Notes: generated by a model not told the origin, from the sequence alone. A stretch of DNA of 64,000 bases from Alligator mississippiensis (GCF_030867095.1 NC_081833.1:75025395-75089394), one strand, 5' to 3'; counted from the stretch's first letter, positions 22,856 through 36,900 are shown. Made by a program: numbers and translations.

Positions 22856-24755
22856 GCTCCTCACTGCAGCTGGTCTTCACGGAGATCTGGATCTTGCGAC
22901 GGTAAAACCAGCTTGGAAAGGCGAGTGTGGGCATGACCCATGTTAGGTTAAGAGCAGACTCGTGAGACCCTTGCCAGCGATCTGTTCACTGGGCAGCACT
23001 GCCCGGCAGTCGCGTCGGTGCCTTGCTTTCCCCAGGGGCTGGTGCCTGCACCAGGGATCGTGGCGTGGCAGGCCTGCCGGGTTCCTAAAAGTCAATTTGC
23101 CTGGAGCTATAATTAGCAGAGCCCCGGAGAGGCAGGTCGCAGTGACACAGCTCACTTCACTCTGTACGGCTGCTGCGATGGGAGCGGCGATAAGCTGTAT
23201 TCCTCCCCTCCTCGCCTTGATGCTGCAGGTGCCTGCTTTTAGCTCTGCTGTGCTGGGCAAGGTCAAAGCGGGCCGGCGCTTAGGTGGGGGGCACGCAGGG
23301 GGCTGTGAGAAAGGCTTTCCTATAGTGGGGGTCTTCCCCTGGATCCCAGAGTGGATCTTGGGGTGGGGGGGCATCCTAAATGGTGCTTCTGATCACTAGA
23401 AATCCCTCGATCCCTTTTCAGGAGAGTGGGGCTGGTCAAGAGGCGGCCAGGTGTTGCCCGTGCTTGAAGCAGTCATTGCTTCCCGGGGTTCAGTGTTGCT
23501 GTGCTCTGTTAAGCAGCTGGTGTGGTCCACCCCAGAGCTGGCTGCATTTCTGCAGCAGGTGTGAAATGCCTTCTGCAGGGAAGCGTGGATTTTACAAAGG
23601 CTTGAGGAAAAACGTCCCTGAGACATAAGCTATCCTCCCAGCATGGCTAAAGGCAAGAAGGTGCTCACTATAGCCGTGGCTAGAAATCTCTGCTATTCAA
23701 GAGCTCCCTACGGGGGATTTTTAAATGCTCCCCTCCGTTGTGTGTTCATGCCATGATCCAGCTAGACCAGATGTGGGGGAAACTGCTCCGTTTGGCAGCG
23801 TCGGCTGTGGGTTCAGAGTGTGTTTGCGTCGCACAAGGGAAGAGGAAGGGGATGGAGGGAGAGACTCGCTGGCCTGGGATGGAGGAGACCCAGTTTCTAA
23901 TCCTTTTTCCACCTGATTTGCTGGCAAAAGCAAGGACCTGTCTGGGCCCATTTCCCCTTTGCATGCACCCTGGCCAAACCCCATGCAGAAACCACCGTGG
24001 CTCCTGAAATGCTCCCGGCAGCCAGAATGTTTTTCTGAAACGCAATCTGGATGCAGATGCTCCGGCGAGTCCTAGCGGGGGCATTTGCACAGGGAGCTGA
24101 GGTCACGTGGCTGGTGCTGCCTACCCAGAAGTAAAAACCCCAAACCTCCTGCCGCCAAGGGCCCAAGAGCAGAACGAAGTGAGGATCGATGCCATGCCAG
24201 AGAGGAGCTAAGGAGAGGAGCCGCGGTGGCGGAGCAGGGGGGAAGGCGGAAACTCCTTTCCAGGGCACCTTTCAAAGCCAGGCAGAGCCCGTCCCTGACA
24301 GTCATTCCCAGTAATCCGTAGGTGGAGCTCTTCTGTCATCTTTTCCTGCTTAGGCTGCTAATCAGGGCCCAGAAATAGCTTCTGAGGGGAGAAAACTGCC
24401 GCCCTCAGCAAGTTTTGCAGAAGGTAAAATGCTTAGAGCCGCCTTTGAAGAGCCAGAAGTTGGAGGGGCTTCTGCAAAGTGGGGGGAGCGGCTCTTTCCC
24501 CCTGCCCCCTGCCCCCAGGAGACCCAAGCCCCTTTCTCCCCTATCACGAGCTGTGCAGAACTGCCCCGGGGTGATGTGTGATATCTTCTCTACACAGGGC
24601 CAGTGGCCGTGCATCACCCTTGACCCTGGTTAAATGCTGATGAATCCAGGTAGCAATGCTTTGCACGGAGCCCCCCACTTCCTTCGGCTCCATGGCATTA
24701 GGCAAGCCCTCGTTTCCGTCCTCCCCGGTCTCACCGCGCTTTCTCTTTGTTATAG
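22856..24755. other. Non-coding; probably the intron immediately upstream of the ZNF469 coding exon
   Basis: No coding exon is recognised. The splice acceptor at 24754-24755 implies that this stretch is intronic in at least one ZNF469 transcript. No matching upstream donor could be picked with confidence. Confidence 0.45.
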
Positions 24756-24967
24756 GTCCCATCCTGAACGATGAGGCTACCCCCAGCCGGTGTCCCCACA
24801 CCAAGTCTGTCCAGCAACCAGGATGGATGTGGGAGAAGGGTGCTGCTGCCCTTTTAATCCAGCCTCCTCCTAACCGCCGGCGAACAGGGGACCATGCCCG
24901 TGAAGGCAGCATCTAACCCGGTGGAACGAAGGGAAGCCAGCGCTTTCTAGCCCTGCCCCTCGGTATC
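24756..24967 (+). other. ZNF469: Probable ZNF469 5' UTR segment beginning at a 3' splice acceptor
   Basis: A pyrimidine-rich stretch ending in AG (TTTCTCTTTGTTATAG, AG at 24754-24755) is a good 3' splice site, so the coding exon probably starts at 24756. In the main frame a TAA at 24914 closes any upstream extension, with no in-frame ATG between it and 24968. That fixes 24968 as the first usable start. The exon may extend further 5' in transcripts that do not use this acceptor. Confidence 0.55.
24894..24950 (+). promoter_or_regulatory. Upstream ORF (18 codons) in the ZNF469 leader
   Basis: ATG at 24894 has a purine at -3 (GGGACCATGC) and opens an 18-codon frame ending at TAG 24948-24950, only 17 bases before the ZNF469 start. 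It is out of frame with the main ORF. If it is in the mRNA, it would be expected to reduce initiation at 24968. The peptide resembles nothing I know. Confidence 0.4.
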
Positions 24968-27900
24968 ATGACAGGGGAGACCCAGCATGTGTACGCCATC
25001 CCCGACACCGAGTCCAGCTCCAAAGACAAAGACTTTGTCTTCGAGCGCTACGGCGAGAAGGAGGCGCGGGAGTACAATGGCAGCTTGCCGGACAGCTCGG
25101 AGCTATGTTTGCACAGCGGGGCCGAGAGCGCGCCCCACTTCCCCAGCGCCAAGGACAAGGAGCCCCACAGCCAGCGGGAAGCCGTGATCCGGCCGCAGCA
25201 GGCGGGCAAGATCGACTTCAAGTCCCTCCACAACAGGCCCGCGTTCGCCGGCGATGGCGCCTGGAGCAGCGTCAAGGGGAGCCCGCAGTCTCCCCCGGGG
25301 AAAAGCCGAGCGCGGGAGAAGGGCCGGCGGTCTGGGAAAGGGGAGCGTGGCCACCACCAGCTCTACCGGCTCAGCATTGCCAATGCCCGGCCCAACCCCA
25401 CCATCGGCATCGCCTACCCGCAGCAGAAGGTCACCCCGCCCAAGAAGCTCGAAGTCCCCCGAGGGCCCATCTCGGGAAGCTACCGCTTCCACGTGCCCAG
25501 CATCCCGGAGAGGGAGGCCGAGCTGCAGCAGGAGGACCTCGGCTTCAACCGATGCTTCCCCGAGGTCTCCTCCAGCCTCACCTCCACCAACTATACCTCA
25601 CAGGCGACAACCACCGCACGCCAGAACCACGCCGCCAAGGGACAGTCGCCCGTGGGGGTTCCCCACAAAAGCCCCGGCGCCGGCGGGCAGTTACACTATT
25701 TAGACTTCCAGGCCAACGGGGTTAATTCTTGGCCATCGCCCGAAAAGAGCTTTCCAGGCGCTACCTACGGCCTCTCTGCCCCGAAAGCCGGCGCTTTTCC
25801 CGAGAGCAGCAAGTCCGGCGCGCACAGCCCGGGGTCCTTGCCTTTCCCCTATCCGTGCCAGCCGTTGCAGGACGCGGTGAAGGAGTCCTACCATAACGAT
25901 GCTAGCAGCCAAGATTATATGGATGTTTCCCTGGCGGCAAACCAGGTGACTCATGGTGCTTTCAGCTTCCATTCCTCTTCCAGAGACTGGCAAGACGAGG
26001 CTCTGAGCAACGGCTCCTACGATAACGTCGTCCCGGAGGGCAGGGCGTATGGCCTGCCTTCTCAGCCCACTCAGTTCCTGCCGTCGCAGGCGCCGGGGGT
26101 CCATCACCAGTCCCCTCTGCCTTGCTACAAGGGGAGGAATGAGCACTCCACTGACCTTAATGGTGCTATCTCTTCTTCTGGTGCTATCGACCAAAACCCA
26201 AGCACTTTCCAAGAAAACCAAGCTGTTTTTCCGTCTAGTTTACACACTCCTACTATGCCAAAGCCGGTCAGTAAGAGGCAATGCACGTTGAAAGACGGTG
26301 TCCCCGGTCCGAGGATGCTGGCGCCGGGGAGCTCTCTTAGAAGGAACATGCCACAAAACTCTGTCTCCCAAGTGCACTTTCAGAACAAAGTTTATTGCAG
26401 CTCCGCGGCCAGCAGCGTCAGCACAGCGTCGGTGCCTTTCGAGAAAAGCATCCCCACTACTGCTCAGCCCCACCCCAGGCTGCTGCAGGCCTGGGGGGAC
26501 GGAGCCAGCAAGGCCTTCCCTCCCCTGGACCCCAGTTCAGCACCTTATTCGAACCCCGTTGGAAGCCAGTTCTCATTCGAGTGCCAATCCGGCCCGGAGC
26601 AAAGGCAGCACGTGCAAAAAAGCTCCAGGATGCCTTGGCAACAAATCCACCTCACCTCCGCCATGCCCAGCCAGAACCGCATCGAGCTCTCGAGGCAGAT
26701 CACCAGCCAGAAGTTCCCGTTCCCGCTGGGCACCTCGGAGTGGCAAGGGGGTGGCAAAATCCAGAAAGGCCCCCCCTTGACCAGCGTCCCGGGGTACCAC
26801 AGCAAAAAGCTGCTGTCCGGAGACGGCCCGGCGGCTCAGAGGAACGACGCCGGCCGGCAGCCCACGAACGCTTTCTCCTTCGAAGGCGGAAAGGAGGCCG
26901 GGTCCCCCGGGTGCGATGCGAGAAGCAAGGCGCTCTTCTATAGCCTGAAGCAAGCAGTGCCGCCCGCACCCGCCAGAAACCCTCCCAACCTCGCCTTGGT
27001 GCTGCCGCCCCCCGCCTTGGTGGCGGCTTCCCCGTGCGAGTCCCCGCTCCCGTCGCCCGTGCCCAACCCCGCGGGCGGCAGCACGTGCTCTTCCCTCTCG
27101 CCCATGTCCGCCAGCCCCGGCAACCCCAGCTTCGAAGACAGCCAGATGCCCTCCACGCTGACTCCGTCTCCCTTCTACCCCCACCCGTGCCACCCTAAGG
27201 ACGGCGCGAAAGCCTTCCACCCCTTGGATGTGCCTTCCCTCCACTACCAGCCCCCCGAGGCCGTCAAGTCCTTCCACTTCCCCGCGGACGCCTCCAAGGA
27301 CGAGCCCTTGCTCAAATGCCTCCCCGAGGCCGCGTACCACAAAGCGAGCCTGGACGGCTTGGAGGGGGAGCCGCCGCCTCCGCCGTACTTGTCCCATCAC
27401 CTGCTGGCCAACTCGCTGAGCAGCGCCAGCCTGGACCAGCTGGACGTGCTGCTGACCTGCAAGCAGTGCGACCAAAACTACAGCAACCTCTCCTCCTTCC
27501 TGGAGCACCGGCAGTTCTGCGGCTCCCACGCCGTTTTCCAGGCGGAGATGAAGGACGGCGCCCGGGGCGCCGAGGGCAGAAAACCGCTCCTCCCGGACCC
27601 CGCGAAGCACCCCCAACCCGGGCTGGGGCTGCCGCTAGCCCCCGACTCCCACCCGCCCCTGCTGACTTTGAACAAGAACGTGGATTTCCTGTTGGACGGA
27701 GAGACGAAGGACGATCCGCTGAAAGCCAACCTCTTCCACGGCCTCGCCGCCACCGCCCCGCCGCTGACCGCTTCCGACTTGGAGATCGACGACGCCAAGC
27801 TGGACAGTCTGATCACGGAGGCGCTGAACGGCCTGGGGTACCAGTCCGACAACCCGGAGATCGACAGCAGCTTCATGGACGTCTTTGTGGACGAGGAACT

Positions 27901-30900
27901 CACGTCGGCGAAGGCTGCGAGCAGCGGGGCGCCCTACAAGCTGAAGGACAACCCAGAGAGCAAGCAGAAACACCCGGGTGTGGAGGAGAAGCCGAAAGCC
28001 GCCTATTACTATGAAGAGGATCGTCCCAGCGAAGAGGCAACCCAGAGCAGGACGTCGGGGAAGCAGCACGTTCATAAGGGGAGGCCGGCGGGGAGGTTTG
28101 CCAACCGTGGGGCCCAGAAGCTGGAGAAGCGCGACACGAAGCAGCTGGATCGGAGCCGGGGTGCCGATCGGGTCCCGGCAGATAAAGCAGAGCCCGACAA
28201 GAGCGTCAAGCTGAGGGCGGGGAGGAAGGGCAGCACCGAGCCTGCCACCCCCGTGACTGTCCCCAAACCCGGTGCAGAGAAGAAACAGTGCAGAAACGCC
28301 AGCCAGGACCCCTACGCGAAGAGCGACGCGCGGCCTAGCGCACCCAGCCCGGCCACCGCCAGCAAGAGCGCGAAGCCGGCGCGCTTCTCCATGAAGGACG
28401 GGAAAAAGCGGAAGCTCAGGAGCGGGACTTGGAGCAAGGAGCTCATCCATAAGATCGTGCAGCAGAAGAACAAGCTGCACAAGCTGCACGTGAAGAGCAA
28501 CAAGAACATGCAGTTCTCCTTGGTCACCGAGAGGCTGCTGCCGGCCGCCCAGGACGGGCAGTTCGGGGAGTACGACTACATTTCGGACTCGGAGGACGAT
28601 GGCGCAGAGTACGCCGCGCTGCACGGCAGGAGGAAGCTGGGCTCGGGTTTTAACGGGAGACCCAAATACAGCTTTAGCCGGAGGCGCTCGGGGAGAGGCG
28701 AGAGGGCCAAGGAGAAGGAGCCGGCCTGGCTCTACAGCCAGAAGCGAGAGAGCCAGGAGCAGAGGAGGGTCCCCGGCAGCGAGGCCGGGAAGAAGGACGA
28801 CTGTACGGCCAGAGCGCACCGGAGAAGCAGCCGCTCCTCCACGGGCAGCCGCCGCAGCACGAGCCTGTCGAGCGAGACCAGCGCCAGCCCACCCAGCACG
28901 GAGCGGGCAGATTCGGACGCCGAGAAAGACGGCGTGCAAAGCCGGCGGCGCTCGGAGAGCGGCGAGCACGCGGCACCGCTCCCGCGGGCCCCGCCAAGCC
29001 CCTCCGACACGAAGACCCCCAAGAAGAGCCACAAAAGCAAGGGCGGCTTTTCCAGAGGGGCCAGAAAGTTCGGCTCCGCCAAGTCTCTGCCAATGGGCTG
29101 CAGGGCGAATGAGAGTCACGAGTCGACTGTGTCTCCCGCGGAGGGCGAAGAGAAGCAAGCTCACGGCCAGGATGCTTACAGGAAGGATGAAGCCAGGGAA
29201 GCAGCCAGCCACGCCGAGGAGACGGCACGAACGGTGCCAGAGACGCCGGAGCCATCGGACTTGGCAGCGGTCAGCCGGAGGGGCCCGTTTGCTCCGTATA
29301 ACGAGGACGCCCTCCAGTATCACTCGGAAGAGTTAATCGCTCCACCCCACCTCGGCCACGAGGCCAGTCCCGGCAACGCGAGCTACGCCGAAACTGGCAT
29401 CAAGTACTTAAAGGAGCACGGACTTTGCGACGACCGCAAAGATTACAGCTGTTACGGCAGAGACGGCGCCGGGATGATGCTCGCCGTCAAAGAGCCCGGT
29501 ACCTATGTGAACGCCGAGGAAGCCTTTTACGACCACAAAGACCTGTCCGATCACTACGATGCCAACCTCTTCTCAAAGCCGGCGCCGCTGGGGTCTTCGC
29601 ACATGGATGAGATGTACTTATGCCAGGCTGACATGAGTGCCGGCTCGTTTGAGCAGAAAGGGGCCAATCTCTCTGCGTACGCAACGGAAAATCAGCAGGC
29701 CAAAGTCTCCTCCCCACTGAGCTTTGATTCCTCTTCAATTTTCGAAGAGCTTCCCGTCGCCGAATTTGATGGTCCGTTGTACGGCAGCGTGTCTGCAAGC
29801 AAGGACGGTTATGTGATGTTTGCCTGCACCGGCAACCCGCCCAGCAAAACGATGCCGTTCGAGCAGCAATACCCTCCGTTTCTGCAAGAGAAGGAGTGGG
29901 CTCTGATGGGGGACGTGCCCCCAATTTTGGCAGAAGACATCCCTCCGTTTCACAGTCTCTCGGTGGAGAAGCCGTTAGCTAAGAAATTTCCTGACGAGGG
30001 GACCGTCGCCGGCGCTCAGATGTCTTTGCCTTTGCCGGAGCGCGTCACTGATTACAACGTCTCGTTTATGAACAACGCGTCGGAGGATGAGCTGGAGATC
30101 AAGCGGCTGGTTACAGAACTGGAAAACCAGCTGCAAACCAGCAAGCTGCATAAAGAGGCATCTGCCGCGCATCAGAAAGCGGAGCAACACATCAGGACGC
30201 AGCTGAGAGCAGCCTCGGGCCAGTTTTCCCCTTTGCCCGTGGATCAGGAGATGAGCAATGAAAAGCAGCTGTTCTTGGCAGACGGTCTTGGGAGCGCAGG
30301 CCTCCTTGCCCCGAAAGTCTGCGGCAGCGAGAGTCTGGGGACCGTGAAACCTGCCGCTCCAGACAGAGATGCCAACTATGAGAGCCATGGGGATGCTTGG
30401 CCTTGCCCGGTTGAGTTTAGCTCTCTGGACTCGAGCATGTGCGCACCAGCTCCTGACGACCCCATCCCCGTAGACCGTTTCTGCCCCAAAGAGGCCTGCG
30501 ATCGGTTCCAGGAAGCCGAAACTCCCAAGGAAAAGGACTCCCGAGAGATGGCGAGTGCAATCCCAGACTCCTGCGTGCCCACTAAAATAGAGACTCCAAT
30601 TTACGCAGAGCGGGTGATCAAAAGCCCTGCGATTAGTGATCCCTTGTGCCCTAAAACACTAAAGGCAGCCAATCTGAGCCAGCAAGATACGTTGCCCTCC
30701 CTGCCAAGCTCGCGTGGTCCTGAGGGCTTTCCTATCCCGGGGAAAATGGAGGAAAGCTTTGATGACCCTCCCGAGCTGGAAACGTTTGGCAGCCACGCTG
30801 CAACCCTGAAATCGGAGTTTGGGTTCCAAGAAGAGCGGGTCCCAGCCTTTCCCTCCCGTCCCCAAAACGTCACGGACTCCAAAGAAAGCCCCTTGAGTAA

Positions 30901-33900
30901 GTCAGCATCGCCTGAAGGGCTGAAAAGCACCATGCATTTCAGCGGCGATGAGAGTGGGTCGGCACTGTTGGAAGAGACTGAAGAAAGTAAGGACCCGGCA
31001 GCCTACCCCTCCCCGGTGCCGTGTGACAAGGGTAGCGACCGCAAGACACTGTTGTATGATATCCTGAGTTTGCCCAAAGAAGCTGAGCCTGGCACGGAGA
31101 AGGCTGGCACCCAAGAGACAGCAGCCAACCCCTTACAGCAGCTCCAGCTGTTCGTTGCCCGGACAGTCAAGAACAACGAAGAGGAGTTGATGATGCCGTG
31201 CTTCCCAATGCTGCTCTCTGCCAGCCACCAACCCCCCGGCACCGGCCTCCAAGCTGAGCAGAAGGAGGAGAGCGTCAGCGGCACGGAGAGCGAGGATGTG
31301 ACATACTGTCACGTGCGTGTGGACGGGACGGTCCCCCTGGGAGAAGCAATCAGCATAGCTGCCAGCTCAGAAGAGAACAGGCATTTTTCCGGGGCGGGTG
31401 AACAGCTGGACCCGTTCCCCGAAGCAACCTCCTACGCTCTAAAGCAATCCGCGTTCATGAACGACGAGCTGCACAATAATGTAACGGAGCTGCAGCACTT
31501 AGCAAATGAATGTTCAGAGCCGGGTGACATTAATACCCGCCCAGATGGTGTTTCCCAAGAGCATAATAACCTCTCCCCACTCGGCTACTCAGCGCGAACC
31601 CCATTGCCAGGGCAGGGACAGAAATCGGATCAGATTGTGAAGGAGCAGGAGCAAGATAAAAACAAAGCAACCTTGGCATTTAAAAAACACAGGCAATCCT
31701 ATTTAAGCCATAGTTCATTTGAGAAAGAAACAGCATTGCCAGAGACGCTAAACATTGGCGAAGCCGACCGCGGTCCTTGGTGCGACGGGACCGGTCAAGA
31801 GGTGCAGGTGTCAAAGCACGGCGGGAGAGGGTCGGCGAGCAATCACGTCTCATCCACCAGCAAGGTGGGACAGGAGCCACAGCCCCTCAGCCACGTGTCT
31901 TTGGCTCCTGCCAGCCCGTTAAACCCTTCGGAAGATCTTCAGCAGGAAGATCATTTCCTGTGCGAAACGAATGTCTATTCGGTAAATGCTCAGATGCCGA
32001 AAGAAGGGGGTTGCACAAAAATGCAGGCCCTCAAAGTCTGTCACTATAAGGAGGACTCTCTGGGCGGTTTGCCTTTGCAGCCCAGCTTTGCTCACCAGAA
32101 ATATTTGCAGAGCACCAGTCCTGAAAATCTGGACTTCTCCAACTTCGGCACGCGGCTGCCGGAAGGGGATAAGTACAGCGCCTCGCTGCTGACCGCAGAG
32201 ACTCAGTCGAGTTTGTTTCTGGCGAAGAGGCGCCCCTCGGACTCCGAGAGCAATCCCCTTTGCCATCCGGCCCAGAGCCCCGGGGACCAAAGCAAATGGA
32301 AAGGCGCGCTCTTGTTTCCACCCACCCTGCAGCGTTGTAATACTGCTGCCCCCGCACCACGGGAGGCCATGGGAAGCATCCAGCGCTGTCTTGCTGGAGA
32401 CCTAAATAACTTTCAGCAGCCTGAGAAAGAAGAGTTGGCAAGACCTCCTGCCCCACTGTGCCCCGACGGCCTGGCAGCCACCACGTTGGACTTGGACATG
32501 GGTCAAGAGCTGCAGGAAGGCCCCGGTGCTCCTTTCCTGGGCCCCCGTTACAACGAAAGACAAGCCGGTGCGACGATGAATTCCCAGCCAGCGCCTCCGC
32601 GGGGTAGCCAGGCGGCGCCGGAAACCAGCAATTACTCGGCAGAGCCCACAAATCTCTTGCAAATGAGAAAACAAGATGCTGAGTCCAACTTAAGTCAAGA
32701 ACAGGAGTTTGAAAAAGGCTGTCACGAGGGCAACAACCAGCAAAGCAAGCCAGAGACCTCATCCCCCGGCTTTGTCGTTCAGCAGGTGCCGACTGCTGCG
32801 AGTCCTGACCTAAACGTGACAGATCCTGGGCCTGTCGATGGAGGTGTCCAACACTTTTCAGACGCGAGAGCGGGTGATCATTGCAAAAGCCTGGATGGGA
32901 AAGAAGGGACTGCAGAAGGAGATGGGTCTGGAAGTGGTGGCGGAGCTGGCAGCTGCGTTCGCAATAGCACGGACCAAGACGATGACGTTGAGGTGTTGGA
33001 CGCTGTCCCGAGTGCCTCCAGAAAGCAGCGTGTGAAAGAAAAGAAACAAAGCGGGCTCCAAGTCACCTGCGACATTTGCTCTGCCTCTTTCCGGTCCAAA
33101 CCCGGCCTGACCAGGCACAAAGCAGTAAAGCATCGAATGAAAAATGACAGCATAGCGGTGCCGAGCAAAGTTTCCCGGCCCCGTTTAATTCCTCTGGACA
33201 AGGCATCGAGGCTCTCCAAGAAAGGCCCCAAGAAGGGTGCAAAGGGTGCCGACAGAGAGAGAGCGGGTACCTCGCAGGTCCCTGCCGTTGCTGCTGCTGC
33301 ACTCGTGTCCAGGAAAGCGTACGCCGGTCTGGAGAAGGAGCCCAACGTGCAAATGCAGGAGGTCGTTAGCAGAGTGCTCAGTGACCTGAGCGTGATATCG
33401 CTGGGGATGTCCCAGGAGCTCCGGTGCACGGATGTGCTGAGTAAAGACCCCAAGCCAAAATATCAGTGCGCAGTGGTGGTAGAGGACTTGAGCATGGAGA
33501 AACCCAACCCCAAGAAGCATCCCGGGAAGAGGGAGAAAGGCTGGAGGAGCCAAAGTAAAGATCCCGAAGGGTTCAGCAGCAATTCGGAGAGAAAACTCAG
33601 CAGAAAGGTGAGACGGAGGAAAGCCAAGCTGTTTCCCAACAAGAGCGAAGCTGGCGGAGTGTGTGCCTCGGAGAAGGATGCAAGGGATATCCCGTCCCAC
33701 GATGTTTTGGGAACCAGACGGTCAAGGAAGCTGGAGGACGTGGCTGAGGCAGGCAACCGCGTCTCCGCAGAGGCACCGGACAGGCCTCGCTCGCCACAGC
33801 CCTCTCCCGCAGCAGAGCCATCTCCTCGTGCAGCCGGGCCCTCGGAGGAGGTTGGTGAGGAGGCATCCCGTTCACAAGAGACGCCCGGGGACGTGGGCGA

Positions 33901-36900
33901 GCCGAGGAAGGCTCCGAATGGAGGCGAAGAGGCGCAGGCGGAAGAGAAATGGTCGACCCGGTTGGTGAAGCAAGTGGAGAAGGGGTTGAGTCAGGTTTGC
34001 AAAGAGCAGCGTGAGGATGGTGATGGCACAGTGGTGAAAGGACCCGAGGCCACGGAGAGCTCCTTGGGAGAGGGCAGCCACGGGACGTGGAGCAGTGCCT
34101 CGAAGCATCCCTCCGGCCCATCCACACCGGACCGGCCCGCAGAAACTCGGGACCCCGCAACAGCCCTGAAGGATCCCGCTCCGGGAGGGCAGGAACGTGC
34201 TTCGGATGGCAGCCCTTGCTCCTCCGAGCCCAAGCCCTGGGGACAAGGAGAGGCGCAGCCGAGCAAGGAGCACAGCACCGGTCGCGTGGCCGAGCCAGAC
34301 CTGCAGAGCTTATTCGACGACGACACCACGTTCTCCCAGCTCTTCCCCAGGGACGACCAGTTCACCCGGAGGAAGTGCACGCGCGTGTACGGGAAGCGGA
34401 CAAAGAAACCCAAGCCCGTCAGCGAGGCGAACATCAAGCTGGTAGGCACCGAGGACCTCTTTAGCATCCGGCTGGCTTCTGACCTCAGCGAAACCAGCTC
34501 TTTCTGTGTCACCAGGGACGATCCTTGCGAATATGAAACCATTTCTATCGACGATGCCTTAATGCTCAATATGTGTCACAATAGCAAGCCCAAGGGGCAC
34601 GATGCTGTCTCCAGCCCTTCTACAAATCTCGCAGATTATAAGAGAGCCGGCCAAGAGAAGGAGGTGATTGACCTGGAAGAGGATAACGTGTTAACTTTCT
34701 TATGCCAAAACAACCGGATGGAAACCGTTCCCAACTTGGCCATTTGGGGAAGCCTCGACAAGGAGGTGGAAAGCGTTCCCGCTAACAAAATGCTGTTCAA
34801 GCCCCCGGCAGAGCCTGAAAATGAATGCTCAGCGGTGGAGACGAGCCCTGAGCCTCCAGACCTGGAAGAAGAACCGTACGATAGCAAGGCTACCGAGGAC
34901 CCCAACTCACCCGAGTTTCATCCGGTCGACCTTGAGATGCTGAATGCCAAATTCAAGATGAGGGACGTGTGCTTTGTCAGCTCGGGCCAAGATCATCCTG
35001 TCCATCCAGATGACAGCACGGTGAGCTTCAAGCCAAAGCCAGGCCAGCATAGCAAGCACAGCAAAAATAAGGTAGAAGATGGGAAAGCCGGGAAGAACCG
35101 AAGCGACTTAAATCTCAAGACCAAAGACAAACAGTATAAGTGCAAAGTGTGTTTCCAGTGGTTCCTCACCTTAGGAGAACTGGACTTCCACAAGCTCACC
35201 CATAACCCGTCCCCGCCTCCCACCTGCTACATGTGCGTCCAGCGCAAATTCAGCTCGAGGGAGCAGCTGAGAGACCATTTAAAAGAGAAACACGCCAAGA
35301 ACAAGGCGGGCCTGTGGGCCTGCGGCATGTGCCTGAAGGAGATCTCCGACGTCTGGATGTACAACGAGCACCTCCGCGAGCACGCCACCCAGTTCGCTCG
35401 GAAAGGGCAGGCCCAGAAATCCGTCATGGGTCTGCCCGCCTGCTTCAGCGAGGACAACGCTGCCGTCACCCATTTCCTGAACACCATCATGTACCGCAAA
35501 CCCAGCAAGTCGTCCAGGCACGTGGAGTCCGGCGGCAGCAAGCCCCCTGCTTGCAAAGAGAATAAAAGCCAAAGAGAGCAACCCCTGGAGCAAGAGGCCA
35601 AAGTAGTAAAGGACCTGGTAGAGATGAAACCACCCTCTTGCCCCTCCAGCTCTTCCAAAGCATCCTCCATCCCATCGCCAGAGCACATGCCAAAATGTGA
35701 GAGCGCTCCGAAGGCTGTGCCCATGCATCCCGACTGCAAGGACCCTTCCAGGGATTGCCATCACTGCGGGAAGCAGTTCCCCAAGCCCTTCAAGCTCCAG
35801 CGTCACTTAGTGGTGCACAGCTTGCAGAAGATCTACTTGTGCCATAAGTGCCCCATGTTCTACCAGGAAACCAAAGAGCTTCGCAACCACCTCGGCCACG
35901 AGCACGGCGTCGTGGAGGAGCCGGAGATCAAGCACACCACGCTGTACGCGTGCGAGCTCTGTGCTGACGTCATGCACGTCATCAAGAAGTCCTTCATCTG
36001 CAGCATGTGCAACTACACCTTCTCCAAGAAAGAGCAGTACGACCGGCACATGGAAAAGCACCTGGCAGGGAGCAGTAAGACTTTCAAGTTCCGGGGGGTC
36101 ATGAGGCCTGGCCTCCCCTCCAAGGATGGGAATGAGAAAATTAAAGAGGAAAGCTCTCCACGGGAGGACGTGCCACCGAGCAAGAAGAGGAAGGTGGGAC
36201 ACCATGGCAGCTTGTTTGCACGCAGCTCGCCTGTGCGCCTGGACCCCAGCAGCGACCTGCAGCTAGGAGAGGACTCTTTAACACCGCCCAGCGAGCCCTT
36301 CCCTGCAGCCGCCGGCAGCCCTGAAGCACCGTTGCCCCAAACCTCTGTGAAAACAGAAGACCTTGTGGGTGACTTCTCAGAGCTCCTGGCTGAAATGGAA
36401 AAGTCTCCATTTGGTGCCCTCCCTCCACCTGCGTGCCTGTCCCCATCCGGGCCCCAAGCAATAGCAAGCAACCCAGAGCTCAACCACATCGCTACGCTTG
36501 CCGTCGAGGACCTTGAGAAAGGTGCCTTTGATGGGAAATCTTTCCTGGACTCCTCAGAGTTTAGCATGGACCTGACTGGTCTAGCTTGTAACCAGGCAGA
36601 AGATGAAAAGCGGTCTCCCCCTCATCTCACCGAGAAGCACGGGCATGCAGACGCCCAAGGAAAAGCAACCCTGGGCAATAGTGATGAAGAAGTCATGAGG
36701 CTGTTGGACGACCCCAGCCCGCAAGAAAGCCTTGCCAAAGAGACCCATTTCCTCAAGCTTGCTAAGAAGGTCCCAGAGCTCCCTGTGCCACGAGCAGAGG
36801 CTCCACAAGCCAAGGAGGCCAATAAACCCTTGCTGACCAGCCCGAATGTGAATGACACAGCTCCCAAGGACGGTGCCCAGCACTCCTTGCCTTTAAAGGA

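Noticed and set aside
26573..27616. 347-codon antisense reading frame inside ZNF469
   Set aside because: It has the same origin: lack of antisense stops in GC-rich coding sequence. No start context, domain or homology.
27635..29323. 562-codon antisense reading frame inside ZNF469
   Set aside because: It mirrors the GC-rich third-position codon use of the sense gene. The product is Leu/Arg/Ala-rich with no domain, and the sense protein is clearly the real one.
32031..32762. 243-codon antisense frame in ZNF469
   Set aside because: A shadow frame; low-complexity product without features.
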